DNA of 64,000 nucleotides, taken from the NCBI GenBank assembly GCA_963744935.1, contig CAVUVM010000004.1, positions 372,001 to 436,000 on the forward strand. The letters run 5' to 3'. This stretch comes from Bog-473 sp963744935. GTDB lineage: Bacteria > Actinomycetota > Acidimicrobiia > Acidimicrobiales > RAAP-2. The first letter of the stretch is position 1; every line of letters begins with the position of its first letter. The position numbers and the translations under genes were made by a program. The notes under the pieces are model-generated. The model was not told the origin of the DNA and searched no databases. It saw nothing but the letters and a program-made list of their open reading frames with translations. This document shows positions 33,178-41,546 of the stretch, piece by piece.

Positions 33178-34842
33178 TCAGCGCGAGCCGAATGGCTCCT
33201 CACCGATCAGTCGCACGACCGGCAACGCGATGGACGATGGGCGCATCGAGTCGTGAAAGACCTCCTGATCCGCCGAGCGCAGCGTGGTGCCCGTCGCCAG
33301 CGGCTCGCCCGTCCCCGTGTTGCGGCAGAACAGGGGGTGCGCGCCGCTCGAGACCTGGAGCCGGATGCGGTGACCCGCCTTGAAGGTGTTGGCCGTCGGC
33401 CACATCTCGATCTCGAGCGTGTGCACGCCTTCGTCGTCGGCGGGCACGGAGCCGGGACGAAGCCGAACGATCCCGTCGCTCAGGTTGTACGACTTCCCTT
33501 TCTCGTTGACGTCGCAGAGCCGGACTACGAAATCGGCGTGTTCGAGCGAGGAACGGACGTAGAGCGTCGCGGTCAGCGGGCCGATCACCGTGAGGTCCTC
33601 GCGCAGCACTGGGCTGGTGTAGGTGAGGACATCGTGACGGTGCTCGCGGCGGCGCTGGTCCTTGCGACCCGACGTGCCCATGTTCAGCGTGGCGCCGCCG
33701 ACTGCCGGAGTCGGATCATGGGGGTTGTAGTGGTAACGATCGGGTGCACTCTCCCCCGGCGCGTCCGTATCCAGCGTGCCCCAGCGCCCGAGGTACCAGC
33801 GCTGGGTCTTCCCCGCCGGCGGCCACATGGAGAACTCCTGCCAGGTACGCGAGCCCATGACGTAGATACGCACCGCGGCGCGGGGCTCGCGCCCGGGATG
33901 CTCGCCGAGGCGTTCCTCCCACCACGCCGGGCCGTCGCGGACCGTCTCGGCGAAGAGACCCGGGCTCGTATGGGTCCAGGGCCCGATGGTGAGCCGCGCC
34001 TCGCGGCCCGCGCTCCGCAGCGCCTCGTAATCGACCACCTGGGCCGGCAGAAAGAGGTCGTACCAGCCGCCGATGAGGCTGGCCGGTGGGACCTTGTCCA
34101 GGCGTCGCCCGAAGTTGACCGGATCCCACCACGGATCGCCCGGCGCGCTGTGCTCGAGCCAGTCCTGGTACGCCGGCGCAGGCTCGCCGATGGCCGCTGT
34201 GTCGCACTTGCCGAGGGGCAGGACGTCGCACGCGGACGCCAACACCCTGCCTCCCGCCAACGTGGTGCGCAGCACCGTGCGCCAGCTCCGCTCCTGGTAC
34301 TTGATCTGGTACAGCCAAGCGACCGCCATCTCGAGCGCGAAGGAGCCGCCCGGGAAGACGATGGCGTCGCGAAATTCTGACGCCGTCACTTGCAGTCCGA
34401 GCGCCCGCACGAAGTCGGGCGCGTCCTCGGCGATGGCCCACTGCGTCGCGCCCAGGTAGCTTGCGCCCCACATCACGAGGCGGCCGTCGAACCAGGGCTG
34501 TGACGCCACCCACGCCAGCGTCGCGTGGCCGTCGGTCTGCTCATGGCGCAGCGGCTCCCACTCGCCCTCGGAGCCGAACGTGGCACGGCAGCTCTGGATG
34601 AGCGTCTGGTACCCGCGCTCCGCGTAGAGCCGTCCCAGCGGACCCATGACCCGCCGCCCGTACGGGGTGCGGATCAACACGGTCGGCCGGCTACCCGGAT
34701 CATCGGTCGGGTACCAGCGGTCGGCGAGCAGCACGACCCCGTCGGGCATCTTGGCCGCCAGGTCGCGCTCGACCGCGACGTCGGTGGTCCGCGGCGGGGG
34801 AAGCCGGACCAGCGACGCAGCGATGCGGCTCCACACGGTCAT
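33178..34842 (-). CDS. CocE/NonD-family (X-Pro dipeptidyl-peptidase S15) hydrolase
   Basis: A 554-residue serine hydrolase. KMPDGVVLLADRWYP and TVLIRTPYGRRVMG begin the alpha/beta domain; the nucleophile is the serine in LVMWGASYLGATQW; the Asp is probably in SLIGGWYDLF; the histidine is in VSSGAHPLFCRNTGTGE within the C-terminal jelly-roll domain. This is the CocE (cocaine esterase) layout, acting on esters or amides of bulky acyl groups. No signal peptide. The physiological substrate is unknown. Ends just after the GH76 gene, convergent. Confidence 0.85.
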   Translation of the reverse strand: MTVWSRIAASLVRLPPPRTTDVAVERDLAAKMPDGVVLLADRWYPTDDPGSRPTVLIRTPYGRRVMGPLGRLYAERGYQTLIQSCRATFGSEGEWEPLRHEQTDGHATLAWVASQPWFDGRLVMWGASYLGATQWAIAEDAPDFVRALGLQVTASEFRDAIVFPGGSFALEMAVAWLYQIKYQERSWRTVLRTTLAGGRVLASACDVLPLGKCDTAAIGEPAPAYQDWLEHSAPGDPWWDPVNFGRRLDKVPPASLIGGWYDLFLPAQVVDYEALRSAGREARLTIGPWTHTSPGLFAETVRDGPAWWEERLGEHPGREPRAAVRIYVMGSRTWQEFSMWPPAGKTQRWYLGRWGTLDTDAPGESAPDRYHYNPHDPTPAVGGATLNMGTSGRKDQRRREHRHDVLTYTSPVLREDLTVIGPLTATLYVRSSLEHADFVVRLCDVNEKGKSYNLSDGIVRLRPGSVPADDEGVHTLEIEMWPTANTFKAGHRIRLQVSSGAHPLFCRNTGTGEPLATGTTLRSADQEVFHDSMRPSSIALPVVRLIGEEPFGSR

Positions 34843-34935
34843 GTCCGACCCCCTGACTACCCCCTCGTTGGTACTGGCTCGTCCTGCGCCGGCGTGGGCC
34901 GGCCCTTCGTCGGCGGTGGGCGCCGCCGCTCCAGG

Positions 34936-36609
34936 TCAGGTCGCGTGCAGCAACCCGAAGACGATCGAATCGTAGAGGGCCTGCCAGCTCGCCTCAATGA
35001 TGTTCTCGGACACCCCGATAGTCGTCCAGGTCCGCTCTCCGTCGGTGGTGTCGACCAGGACGCGGGTGACGGCGCCGGTGCCGCGGCCCGTATCGAGGAC
35101 GCGGACCCGGTAGTCGGTGAGGTGGATGTGGTCGAGGGCGGGGAACTTGGTCCCGATGGCGCCGCGCAGCGCGCCGTCGAGCGCGTTGACCGGTCCGTTG
35201 CCCTCGGCGGTGGCCACGATGCGGTCGCTCCCGACGTGAACCTTGACCGTCGCCTCAGTGGTGACACCCAGCGCGTCGAGGCCGTGAGGCGAAGCGTGAT
35301 CGGTGATGACCCGGAACGACTCCACCGTGAAGAAGTCGGCCACCCAGCCGCTCGCTCGCCGCAGCAGGAGCTCGAGCGAGCCGTCGGCCACCTCGAAGTG
35401 GTAGCCCTCGTGCTCCAGGCGCTTGAGCTCGTCGAGCACGCGACCGATCACCTCGCCGTCGAGCTCGAGCCCGAGCTCGTCCGCCTTCATGGCCAGGGTG
35501 GAGCGGCCGGCCATCTCGGAGACGACGACGCGGGTGCCGTTGCCGACCAGGTTGGGCACGACGTGCTCGTAGAGATCGGCGCTGCGGGCGACGGCACTGG
35601 CGTGGAGGCCGCCCTTGTGCGCGAAGACCGAGTTGCCGACGTAGGGCTGCTGCGCGTTGGGCGCGATGTTCACCAGCTCCGCGATGTGGTGCGCCACCGG
35701 CGTCAGGCGCTCCAGGCGCTCGGCGGGGATCGTGCGGATGTTGAGCTTCAGCGAGAGGTTGGGGATGGCGGCCGAAAGGTCGGTGTTGCCCGCCCGCTCG
35801 CCGTAGCCGTTGATGCAGCCCTGCACCTGGGTCACGCCCGCCTGCACGGCGACGAGCGAGTTGGCCACGGCACAGCCGGCGTCGTTGTGGCAGTGGATAC
35901 CGAGCTGAGCGCTGGTGCGGGCGCGTACGTCGGCCACGGCCTGGCCCACGTCGTCGGGCAGCGAGCCGCCGTTGGTGTCACAGAGCACGAGCGCCTCGGC
36001 GCCCGCCTCCTCGGCCGCGGCCAGGACACGAAGGGCGAAGTCGGGGTTGCGGCGGTAGCCGTCGAAGAAGTGCTCCGCATCGAGGAAGACGCGCAGGTCG
36101 TGCTCGCGCAGGTAGCGCACCGAGTCGGCCACCATGGCCACCGCCTCGTCGAGGGAGGTGCGCAACGCCTCGGCGACGTGGCGGTCCCACGACTTGGCCA
36201 CGATGCAGGCCACCGGTGCGCCGGCATCAATCAGGTTGGCGAGCACGGTGTCGGTCTCGGGCTTGACCCCGGCCCGGCGGGTCGAACCGAAGGCGACGAG
36301 CGTCGCTGTTGCGAGATCGAGCTCCTTCTTCGCTCGGGCGAAGAACTCGACGTCCTTGGGATTGGCGCCGGGCCAGCCGCCCTCGATGAAGGTGACGCCG
36401 AGGAGATCGAGCTGCTCGGCCACGCGGAGCTTGTCGTCGACGGTGAGCGAGAGCCCCTCCTGCTGGCTGCCGTCGCGCAGGATCGTGTCAAAGATGTCGA
36501 CCGCCTCGGGCAGCTCGGGCACGTAGAAGTCGTGCGCATGGGCGCTGTGGCCATGCGCGTGCGCGTGGGTCGTGCCGTCGTGGGTGTGGGCCTCGCCCCT
36601 AGTCGACAT
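34936..36609 (-). CDS. cimA: (R)-citramalate synthase with a His-rich N-terminus
   Basis: Condenses pyruvate and acetyl-CoA to citramalate, the entry to threonine-independent isoleucine synthesis. Of 557 residues, the first 27 are a His-rich tail (HTHDGTTHAHAHGHSAHAHD). The TIM barrel begins FDTILRDGSQQEGLSLTV, with metal ligands in that Asp and in GIHCHNDAG; HKGGLHASAV is the LeuA/CimA signature, and a C-terminal LeuA allosteric domain (TTEATVKVHVGSD onwards) suggests isoleucine feedback. ATG 36609 lies within the last codons of ilvE (11-base overlap). Third gene of the leuB-ilvE-cimA operon. Confidence 0.92.
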   Translation of the reverse strand: MSTRGEAHTHDGTTHAHAHGHSAHAHDFYVPELPEAVDIFDTILRDGSQQEGLSLTVDDKLRVAEQLDLLGVTFIEGGWPGANPKDVEFFARAKKELDLATATLVAFGSTRRAGVKPETDTVLANLIDAGAPVACIVAKSWDRHVAEALRTSLDEAVAMVADSVRYLREHDLRVFLDAEHFFDGYRRNPDFALRVLAAAEEAGAEALVLCDTNGGSLPDDVGQAVADVRARTSAQLGIHCHNDAGCAVANSLVAVQAGVTQVQGCINGYGERAGNTDLSAAIPNLSLKLNIRTIPAERLERLTPVAHHIAELVNIAPNAQQPYVGNSVFAHKGGLHASAVARSADLYEHVVPNLVGNGTRVVVSEMAGRSTLAMKADELGLELDGEVIGRVLDELKRLEHEGYHFEVADGSLELLLRRASGWVADFFTVESFRVITDHASPHGLDALGVTTEATVKVHVGSDRIVATAEGNGPVNALDGALRGAIGTKFPALDHIHLTDYRVRVLDTGRGTGAVTRVLVDTTDGERTWTTIGVSENIIEASWQALYDSIVFGLLHAT

Positions 36610-37528
36610 AGTCCAGCCATTCCTTGTACTGGTCCACCTCGCCACGCACGGTGGCGAAGTAGGTCTGCTGGATCTCCTTGGTGATCTTGCCCGGGCGTCC
36701 CGGCCCCACTGGGCGGTCGTCGACCGTTCGGATAGGGACCACCTCGGCCGCGGTCCCCGTCAGGAACGCCTCGTCGGCCAGGTACAGGTCGGTGCGGATG
36801 ATGGGCTCGTGACGAACCTCGTAGCCCAGGTCGCGGGCGATCGTGATGACCGAGTCCTGCGTGATGCCGTCGAGCGCGCCGGAGTCGGATGTCGGTGGCG
36901 TGAAGAGCACGTTGTCGCGCACGACAAAGACGTTCTCGCCCGTGCATTCGCTCACGTTGCCGTTCGGAGCAAGGAGGATGGCCTCGTCGTAGCCGGCATT
37001 GAGCGCCTCGACCTTGGCCAACGAGGAGTTGGCGTACATGCCGGTTCCCTTGGCAGCCGTCGGCACCGCGTTGGGATCGTGGCGGCGCCACGAGCTGATC
37101 TTCACCGAGACGCCGTTGGCGACGCCCTCGTCGCCGAGGTAGGTCCCCCAGGGCCACGCCGCCACCGACACGTTGACCGGGCAGGGCAGCGGGTTGAGGC
37201 CCATTTCGCCATAGCCGAGGTACACGAGCGGGCGCAGGTAGCAGCCGTCGGTCAGGCCGTTGACGCGCACGACCTGACGCGTGGCATCCATGATCTGCTC
37301 GATGGTGAAGGGCACGTCGATGAGAAAGACCTTCGCCGACGCGAACAGCCGGCGAATGTGGTCGCCCAGCCGGAACACCGCGGGGCCGCGGCTGGTGGGG
37401 TAGGCGCGGATGCCCTCGAAGACTCCCGAGCCGTAGTGCATCGTGTGCGTGAGCACGTGCACAGTGGCCTTGTCCCAGTCGACGAGCTCGCCGTCCATCC
37501 AGATCTTCTCGGTCGGGGTGATGGGCAT
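36599..37528 (-). CDS. ilvE: Branched-chain amino acid aminotransferase
   Basis: Transfers the amino group from glutamate to the 2-keto acids of leucine, isoleucine and valine, using PLP. Fold-type IV enzyme of 309 residues: IWMDGELVDWDKATVHVLTH, YGSGVFEGIRAY, the PLP lysine in TAAKGTGMYANSSLAKVEAL, and the phosphate/binding loop NVSECTGENVF. It starts four bases after the leuB stop and overlaps cimA, so the three form one operon whose products serve both leucine and isoleucine synthesis. Confidence 0.93.
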   Translation of the reverse strand: MPITPTEKIWMDGELVDWDKATVHVLTHTMHYGSGVFEGIRAYPTSRGPAVFRLGDHIRRLFASAKVFLIDVPFTIEQIMDATRQVVRVNGLTDGCYLRPLVYLGYGEMGLNPLPCPVNVSVAAWPWGTYLGDEGVANGVSVKISSWRRHDPNAVPTAAKGTGMYANSSLAKVEALNAGYDEAILLAPNGNVSECTGENVFVVRDNVLFTPPTSDSGALDGITQDSVITIARDLGYEVRHEPIIRTDLYLADEAFLTGTAAEVVPIRTVDDRPVGPGRPGKITKEIQQTYFATVRGEVDQYKEWLDYVD

Positions 37529-37532
37529 GGCG

Positions 37533-38588
37533 CTACAGCCTTTCTGCGATGGCGTCGCCCACGGCGGCCGTGGACAGCTCGGTGGACGAGGACGGCGTTG
37601 ACTGGGTTGACGACATTGACTGCCTTGACATGGAATCGGTCTGGGCGGCGAGGGCCTTGAGGATGCGTGCGGCAGCGTCCGCCTCGCCCAGGTGCTCGAG
37701 CATCAGGGCGGCCGAATGGATGGCGGCGAGCGGGTTGGCGATCCCCTTGCCCGCGATGTCGTGGGCGGCACCGTGGACCGGCTCGAAGAGCGATGGGCCG
37801 GTGCGGGCCGGGTTGAGGTTGGCTGACGCGGCGAAGCCGATTCCGCCGGCGACTGCGCCGGCCAGGTCGGTCAGGATGTCGCCGAAGAGGTTGTCGGTGA
37901 CGATCACGTCGTAGCGCGTCGGCTGCTCGACCATGTAGATGCACGACGCGTCGACATGGTTGTAGTCCCACTCGACGTCAGGGTGCTCCGGAGCGACCTC
38001 GCGGACGGTGCGCTGCCACAGATCGCCCGCGAACGTGAGCACGTTGGTCTTGTGCACGAGGGTGAGCTTGCGCCGCCGACGCTCCGCCAGCTCGAAGGCG
38101 AAGCGCACGCAGCGCTCGGCGCCCATGCGCGTGTTCACCGAGCCCTGCGTCGCCACCTCGTGCGGCGTGCCCTTGCGCAGGAACCCGCCCTCGCCGGCGT
38201 AGGTACCCTCGGTGTTCTCCCGCACCACGGCGAAGTCCGCGCCCTGTGCGATGGACCCCGGGACACCGGTGAAGGGGCGCAGGTTGACGTACAGGTCGAG
38301 CTCGAAGCGCAGGCGGAGCAGCAGCCCCCGTTCGAGGGTGCCGGGGGGCACCGCTGTGTCGCCGACAGGCGGTCCGACCGCACCCAGCAAGATGGCGTCG
38401 AAGCCGCGCAGTTCTTCGAGCGTCTCGTCCGGCAGGATGGCGCCGTCGCGCAGGTAGCGAGCGGCCCCGAGGTCGAAGTAGGTCGTGTCGAGGTCGACGC
38501 CGGCGGCAGCGATCACCTTGAGCGCCTCGGCGCAGACCTCCGGCCCGATGCCGTCGCCGCCGATCACGGCAACCCGATGCCTGCTCAC
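37533..38588 (-). CDS. leuB: 3-Isopropylmalate dehydrogenase with a Ser/Thr-rich insert near its end
   Basis: Oxidises and decarboxylates 3-isopropylmalate to 2-ketoisocaproate, NAD-dependent. 351 residues: VIGGDGIGPEV, LRFELDLYVNLRPF, RENTEGTYAGEGG, VHKTNVLTFAGDLW and the metal-binding DNLFGDILTDLAGA. GTG 38588 follows GAGAGGAC. The C-terminus has an unusual run DSMSRQSMSSTQSTPSSST before the normal ending AVGDAIAERL; the DNA there contains four TTGAC words. First gene of leuB-ilvE-cimA, preceded by an attenuator-like leader. Confidence 0.93.
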   Translation of the reverse strand: MSRHRVAVIGGDGIGPEVCAEALKVIAAAGVDLDTTYFDLGAARYLRDGAILPDETLEELRGFDAILLGAVGPPVGDTAVPPGTLERGLLLRLRFELDLYVNLRPFTGVPGSIAQGADFAVVRENTEGTYAGEGGFLRKGTPHEVATQGSVNTRMGAERCVRFAFELAERRRRKLTLVHKTNVLTFAGDLWQRTVREVAPEHPDVEWDYNHVDASCIYMVEQPTRYDVIVTDNLFGDILTDLAGAVAGGIGFAASANLNPARTGPSLFEPVHGAAHDIAGKGIANPLAAIHSAALMLEHLGEADAAARILKALAAQTDSMSRQSMSSTQSTPSSSTELSTAAVGDAIAERL

Positions 38589-38680
38589 TGTCGTCCTCTC
38601 TCCTCTTGTTTGTTTCTCTCTGCGTCCTGCCTGCCCAAACGGAATCCCAGAACCTCGAATCCCGAACGGAATCTGGAATT

Positions 38681-38707
38681 GAAAAACCGCCCACAGTGTG
38701 GACGGTT
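38681..38707 (-). terminator. Leader terminator upstream of leuB
   Basis: On the minus strand ACCGTCCACA and TGTGGGCGGT form a stem with a minimal loop, followed by TTTTTC: a rho-independent terminator located between the short leader peptide (38735-38773) and leuB (38588). A second perfect hairpin (AGGCGCGC/GCGCGCCT at 38711-38718 and 38729-38736) sits just before it. Position and order suggest transcription attenuation of the leuB operon. Confidence 0.75.
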
Positions 38708-38734
38708 CGAAGGCGCGCGGGGTGGTCGGCGCGC

Positions 38735-38773
38735 CTAGTGAATAATGCCTACGAAGTGCTCGGAACGGTGCAT
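38735..38773 (-). CDS. Putative leader peptide of the leuB-ilvE-cimA operon
   Basis: Twelve codons, MHRSEHFVGIIH, with Val-Gly-Ile-Ile just before the end; the TAG stop touches the first arm of the leader hairpin. A TTGACG at 38807-38812 could be the -35 element, with GAGACT near 38783-38788 as a weak -10, placing the start of transcription very near the ATG. Stalling at Val/Ile codons would couple isoleucine or valine shortage to read-through. Short and without homology evidence, so moderate confidence. Confidence 0.5.
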   Translation of the reverse strand: MHRSEHFVGIIH

Positions 38774-38838
38774 AACCACACCAGTCTCTCGCAGTTCGGG
38801 CAGCCCCGTCAACACACTGGCTGCACGGGCGGCGCCCG

Positions 38839-38871
38839 GATGGCCCACCGATGGCACCCCGATGGCGCCCC
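38839..38871 (+). repeat. Three tandem 11-nt repeats upstream of greA
   Basis: GATGGCCCACC, GATGGCACCCC and GATGGCGCCCC follow each other exactly. They lie in the 237-base region between the leuB leader (minus) and greA (plus), which otherwise shows a GGAGG ribosome site before greA and no other gene. Confidence 0.7.
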
Positions 38872-39010
38872 GGAGGGAGACGGGGAGGCAGCCCCGCTGA
38901 CTCGGCGGGCCAACCCGAGGAGGTGCCTATCCTGGCTCCGATTAGCCTGGTTGCTGTCGGGCGCCCGTGCTCCGCACCGCCCGCATCGCCCCCCTCTCGG
39001 AGGACACGCT

Positions 39011-39511
39011 GTGACCAATGCTCCCGCAAACCAGACCGAGCCGACGAGGCTCACGCAAGTCACGCACGACCGCCTGGTCGCCGAGCTCGAGGACCTGACC
39101 ACACGTGGACGGGTCGAGATCGCCCAGGCCATCGAGGCGGCCCGGGCGCTCGGGGACCTGAGTGAGAACGGCGACTACCACGCCGCCAAGGACTCACAAG
39201 GAAAGATGGAGTCGCGCATCCGCCAGCTCCAGGCGATGCTCAAGGAGGTGGAGATCGTCAACGAGTCGGGTTCCGACGACGGCACGATCTCCCTCGGCAG
39301 CATCGTGACCCTGCGCTACGACGGTGACGACGAGGACGACACCCAGCAGTACTTCGTCGGCTCCATCGAGGAGCGCCAGGGCGAGCTCAACGTGATCTCC
39401 CCCAGCTCACCGCTCGGCCAGGTGCTGATTGGGCAGCGCAGCGGGGGCGCCGTGGAGTACCGGGCCCCGGGCGGGATGTTGAAAGTCCATATCGTCGCGG
39501 TCGAACGCTGA
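39011..39511 (+). CDS. greA: Transcription elongation factor GreA
   Basis: Binds RNA polymerase and rescues backtracked complexes by stimulating RNA cleavage. 166 residues: an N-terminal coiled coil (RLVAELEDLTTRGRVEIAQAIEAARALGDLSENGDYHAA, quoted in part: LGDLSENGDYHAAKD) bearing the acidic tip, and a C-terminal FKBP-like domain (SLGSIVTLRYDG, SPSSPLGQVLIG). GTG 39011 is preceded by GGAGGACACGCT. Its TGA stop overlaps the leuC ATG by one base (TGATG), so greA is coupled to leuC-leuD, an unusual partnership. Confidence 0.93.
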   Translation: MTNAPANQTEPTRLTQVTHDRLVAELEDLTTRGRVEIAQAIEAARALGDLSENGDYHAAKDSQGKMESRIRQLQAMLKEVEIVNESGSDDGTISLGSIVTLRYDGDDEDDTQQYFVGSIEERQGELNVISPSSPLGQVLIGQRSGGAVEYRAPGGMLKVHIVAVER

Positions 39512-40935
39512 TGGCCTCGCCGCGCACGCTCAGCGAGAAGATCTGGGATGCCCACGTCGTCCACTCGATAGAGGGTGAGCCCGACATCATCTTCATCGAC
39601 CTGCACCTGGTGCACGAGGTCACGTCGCCGCAGGCCTTCGACGGGTTGCGCCTAGCCGGGCGCGGCGTACGCCGGCCCGACCTCACGGTCGCCACCGCCG
39701 ACCACAACGTCCCGACGGTCGACATCGACAAGCCGGTGGCCGACCCGATCTCGGCCCAGCAACTCAAGGTGCTCGACGACAACACGGCCGAGTTCGGCAT
39801 CACCTGCTACCCGATGGGCGACGCCAACCAGGGGATCGTGCACATCATCGGGCCCGAGCAGGGCTGGACACAGCCGGGCATGACCATCGTGTGCGGCGAC
39901 AGTCACACCTCGACGCACGGCGCGTTCGGCGCGCTCGCCTTCGGCATCGGCACCAGCGAGGTCGAGCACGTGCTCGCCACGCAGACGCTGCCGCAGGTGC
40001 GGCCCATGACCATGGCGGTCACCGTCGAAGGCGAGCTCGCACCGGGCGTGACCGCGAAGGACGTGGCACTGGCGATTATCGGCACCATCGGGACGGGCGG
40101 GGGCATCGGCCACGTCATCGAGTACCGCGGGTCGGCCATCCGGGGCCTCTCCATGGAGGGCCGGATGACGCTGTGCAACATGTCGATCGAGGGCGGTGCG
40201 CGTGCCGGGCTCGTGGCACCCGACGAGACGACCTTCGAGTACGTACGCGGCCGCGACCGAGCGCCGACCGGGCCGAAGTGGGACGAGGCGGTCGCGTACT
40301 GGCGCACGCTGACCACCGACGAGGGTGCGACCTTCGACAAGGAGGTCGTGATCGACGCCGCGAGCATCACCCCCCACGTGACCTGGGGCACCAACCCGGC
40401 CCAGGTGGTGCCGATCTCGAGCGCGGTGCCCGACCCCGACGCCATGATCGACGCAGGCGACCGCGAGGCGGCAGCGCGCGCGCTGGCCTACATGGGACTG
40501 TCGGCGGGAACGCCGATGCGTGAGATCAGCGTCGACACCGTCTTCCTGGGCAGTTGCACGAACTCGCGCATCGAAGACTTCCGAGCGGCTGCCGCCGTAC
40601 TGGCGGGACGCACCGTGCGCGAGGGCGTGCGAGCGCTGGCTGTGCCGGGGTCGCACCGGGTCAAGGCGCAGGCCGAGGCCGAGGGCCTCGACAAGGTGTT
40701 CGTGGGCGCCGGCTTCGAGTGGCGGGAGCCGGGCTGTTCGATGTGCCTGGCCATGAACCCCGACAAGCTGGCCGTCGGCGAGCGCTGCGCCTCGACCTCG
40801 AACCGCAACTTCGAAGGTCGCCAGGGGCGCGGCGGCCGCACCCACCTCGTCTCCCCCGCCGTCGCCGCGGCCACTGCGGTCGCCGGGACCTTCGCTACGC
40901 CAGAAGATCTGCTCGACCTGGAGGGTACGGACTGA
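39511..40935 (+). CDS. leuC: 3-Isopropylmalate dehydratase large subunit
   Basis: With LeuD, isomerises 2-isopropylmalate to 3-isopropylmalate. 474 residues of the aconitase superfamily: HEVTSPQAFDGL, PTVDIDKPV, GDSHTSTHGAFGALAFGIGTSEVEHVLATQ, and three cluster cysteines in VFLGSCTNSRIEDF and GCSMCLAMNPD. ATG overlaps the greA stop by one base, and its own stop overlaps the leuD start in the same TGATG manner, giving tight translational coupling of greA-leuC-leuD. Confidence 0.95.
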   Translation: MASPRTLSEKIWDAHVVHSIEGEPDIIFIDLHLVHEVTSPQAFDGLRLAGRGVRRPDLTVATADHNVPTVDIDKPVADPISAQQLKVLDDNTAEFGITCYPMGDANQGIVHIIGPEQGWTQPGMTIVCGDSHTSTHGAFGALAFGIGTSEVEHVLATQTLPQVRPMTMAVTVEGELAPGVTAKDVALAIIGTIGTGGGIGHVIEYRGSAIRGLSMEGRMTLCNMSIEGGARAGLVAPDETTFEYVRGRDRAPTGPKWDEAVAYWRTLTTDEGATFDKEVVIDAASITPHVTWGTNPAQVVPISSAVPDPDAMIDAGDREAAARALAYMGLSAGTPMREISVDTVFLGSCTNSRIEDFRAAAAVLAGRTVREGVRALAVPGSHRVKAQAEAEGLDKVFVGAGFEWREPGCSMCLAMNPDKLAVGERCASTSNRNFEGRQGRGGRTHLVSPAVAAATAVAGTFATPEDLLDLEGTD

Positions 40936-41537
40936 TGGAACCCGTCATCGTCATCGCCGGACGCGCTGTCCCCCTCGACCGCACCGACGTCGACACCGAC
41001 CAGATCATCCCTTCGGACTGGCTCAAGCGGGTCGAGCGCACCGGCTTCGGCGCCGGGCTCTTCTCCGAATGGCGCGACGACCGCAACTTCATCCTGAACG
41101 ACCCCGAGTTCGTCGGCGCACCCATTCTCGTTGCCGGCCACAACTTCGGGACGGGCTCCTCGCGTGAACACGCCGTGTGGGCCCTGATGGACTACGGGTT
41201 CCGCGCCGTGGTGTCCTCCCGCTTCGCCGACATCTTCCGTAACAACTGCACGAAGCAGGGCCTGCTGCCTGTCCAGGTCACCGAGGAGCTCAATCGTGCG
41301 CTGTTGGACGCGGTGACAAAGGATCCTTCGATGGAGATCACGATTGATGTGGCGCGAGGCTCCATTGAGGCCCCGGCGGCCGGGGTGGCCGGTACCTTCC
41401 CCCTCGACGAGTTCACCCGCGAGCGGCTCCTCAACGGCTGGGACGACATCGGTCTGACGCTGCGCTACGCCGACGACATTGACGCGTACGAGCGTCAGCG
41501 GCCCGACTTCATGCCCTCTGCGTCCGCCTCTGTCTGA
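40935..41537 (+). CDS. leuD: 3-Isopropylmalate dehydratase small subunit
   Basis: 200-residue swivel domain partner of LeuC. DRTDVDTDQIIPSDWLKRV is the family start and FGTGSSREHAVWALMDYGFRAV the substrate-binding loop; RFADIFRNNCTKQGLLPV follows as usual. The frame is open upstream inside leuC, but ATG 40935, overlapping the leuC stop, gives the normal N-terminus. Ends nine bases before the GNAT gene, which may be transcribed with it. Confidence 0.95.
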   Translation: MEPVIVIAGRAVPLDRTDVDTDQIIPSDWLKRVERTGFGAGLFSEWRDDRNFILNDPEFVGAPILVAGHNFGTGSSREHAVWALMDYGFRAVVSSRFADIFRNNCTKQGLLPVQVTEELNRALLDAVTKDPSMEITIDVARGSIEAPAAGVAGTFPLDEFTRERLLNGWDDIGLTLRYADDIDAYERQRPDFMPSASASV

Positions 41538-41546
41538 CCGACGGCC

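Noticed and set aside
34525..36684. 719-codon plus-strand frame across the CocE and cimA genes
   Set aside because: It crosses two well supported minus-strand genes and has shadow-frame composition (Val/Asp/His/Arg-rich).
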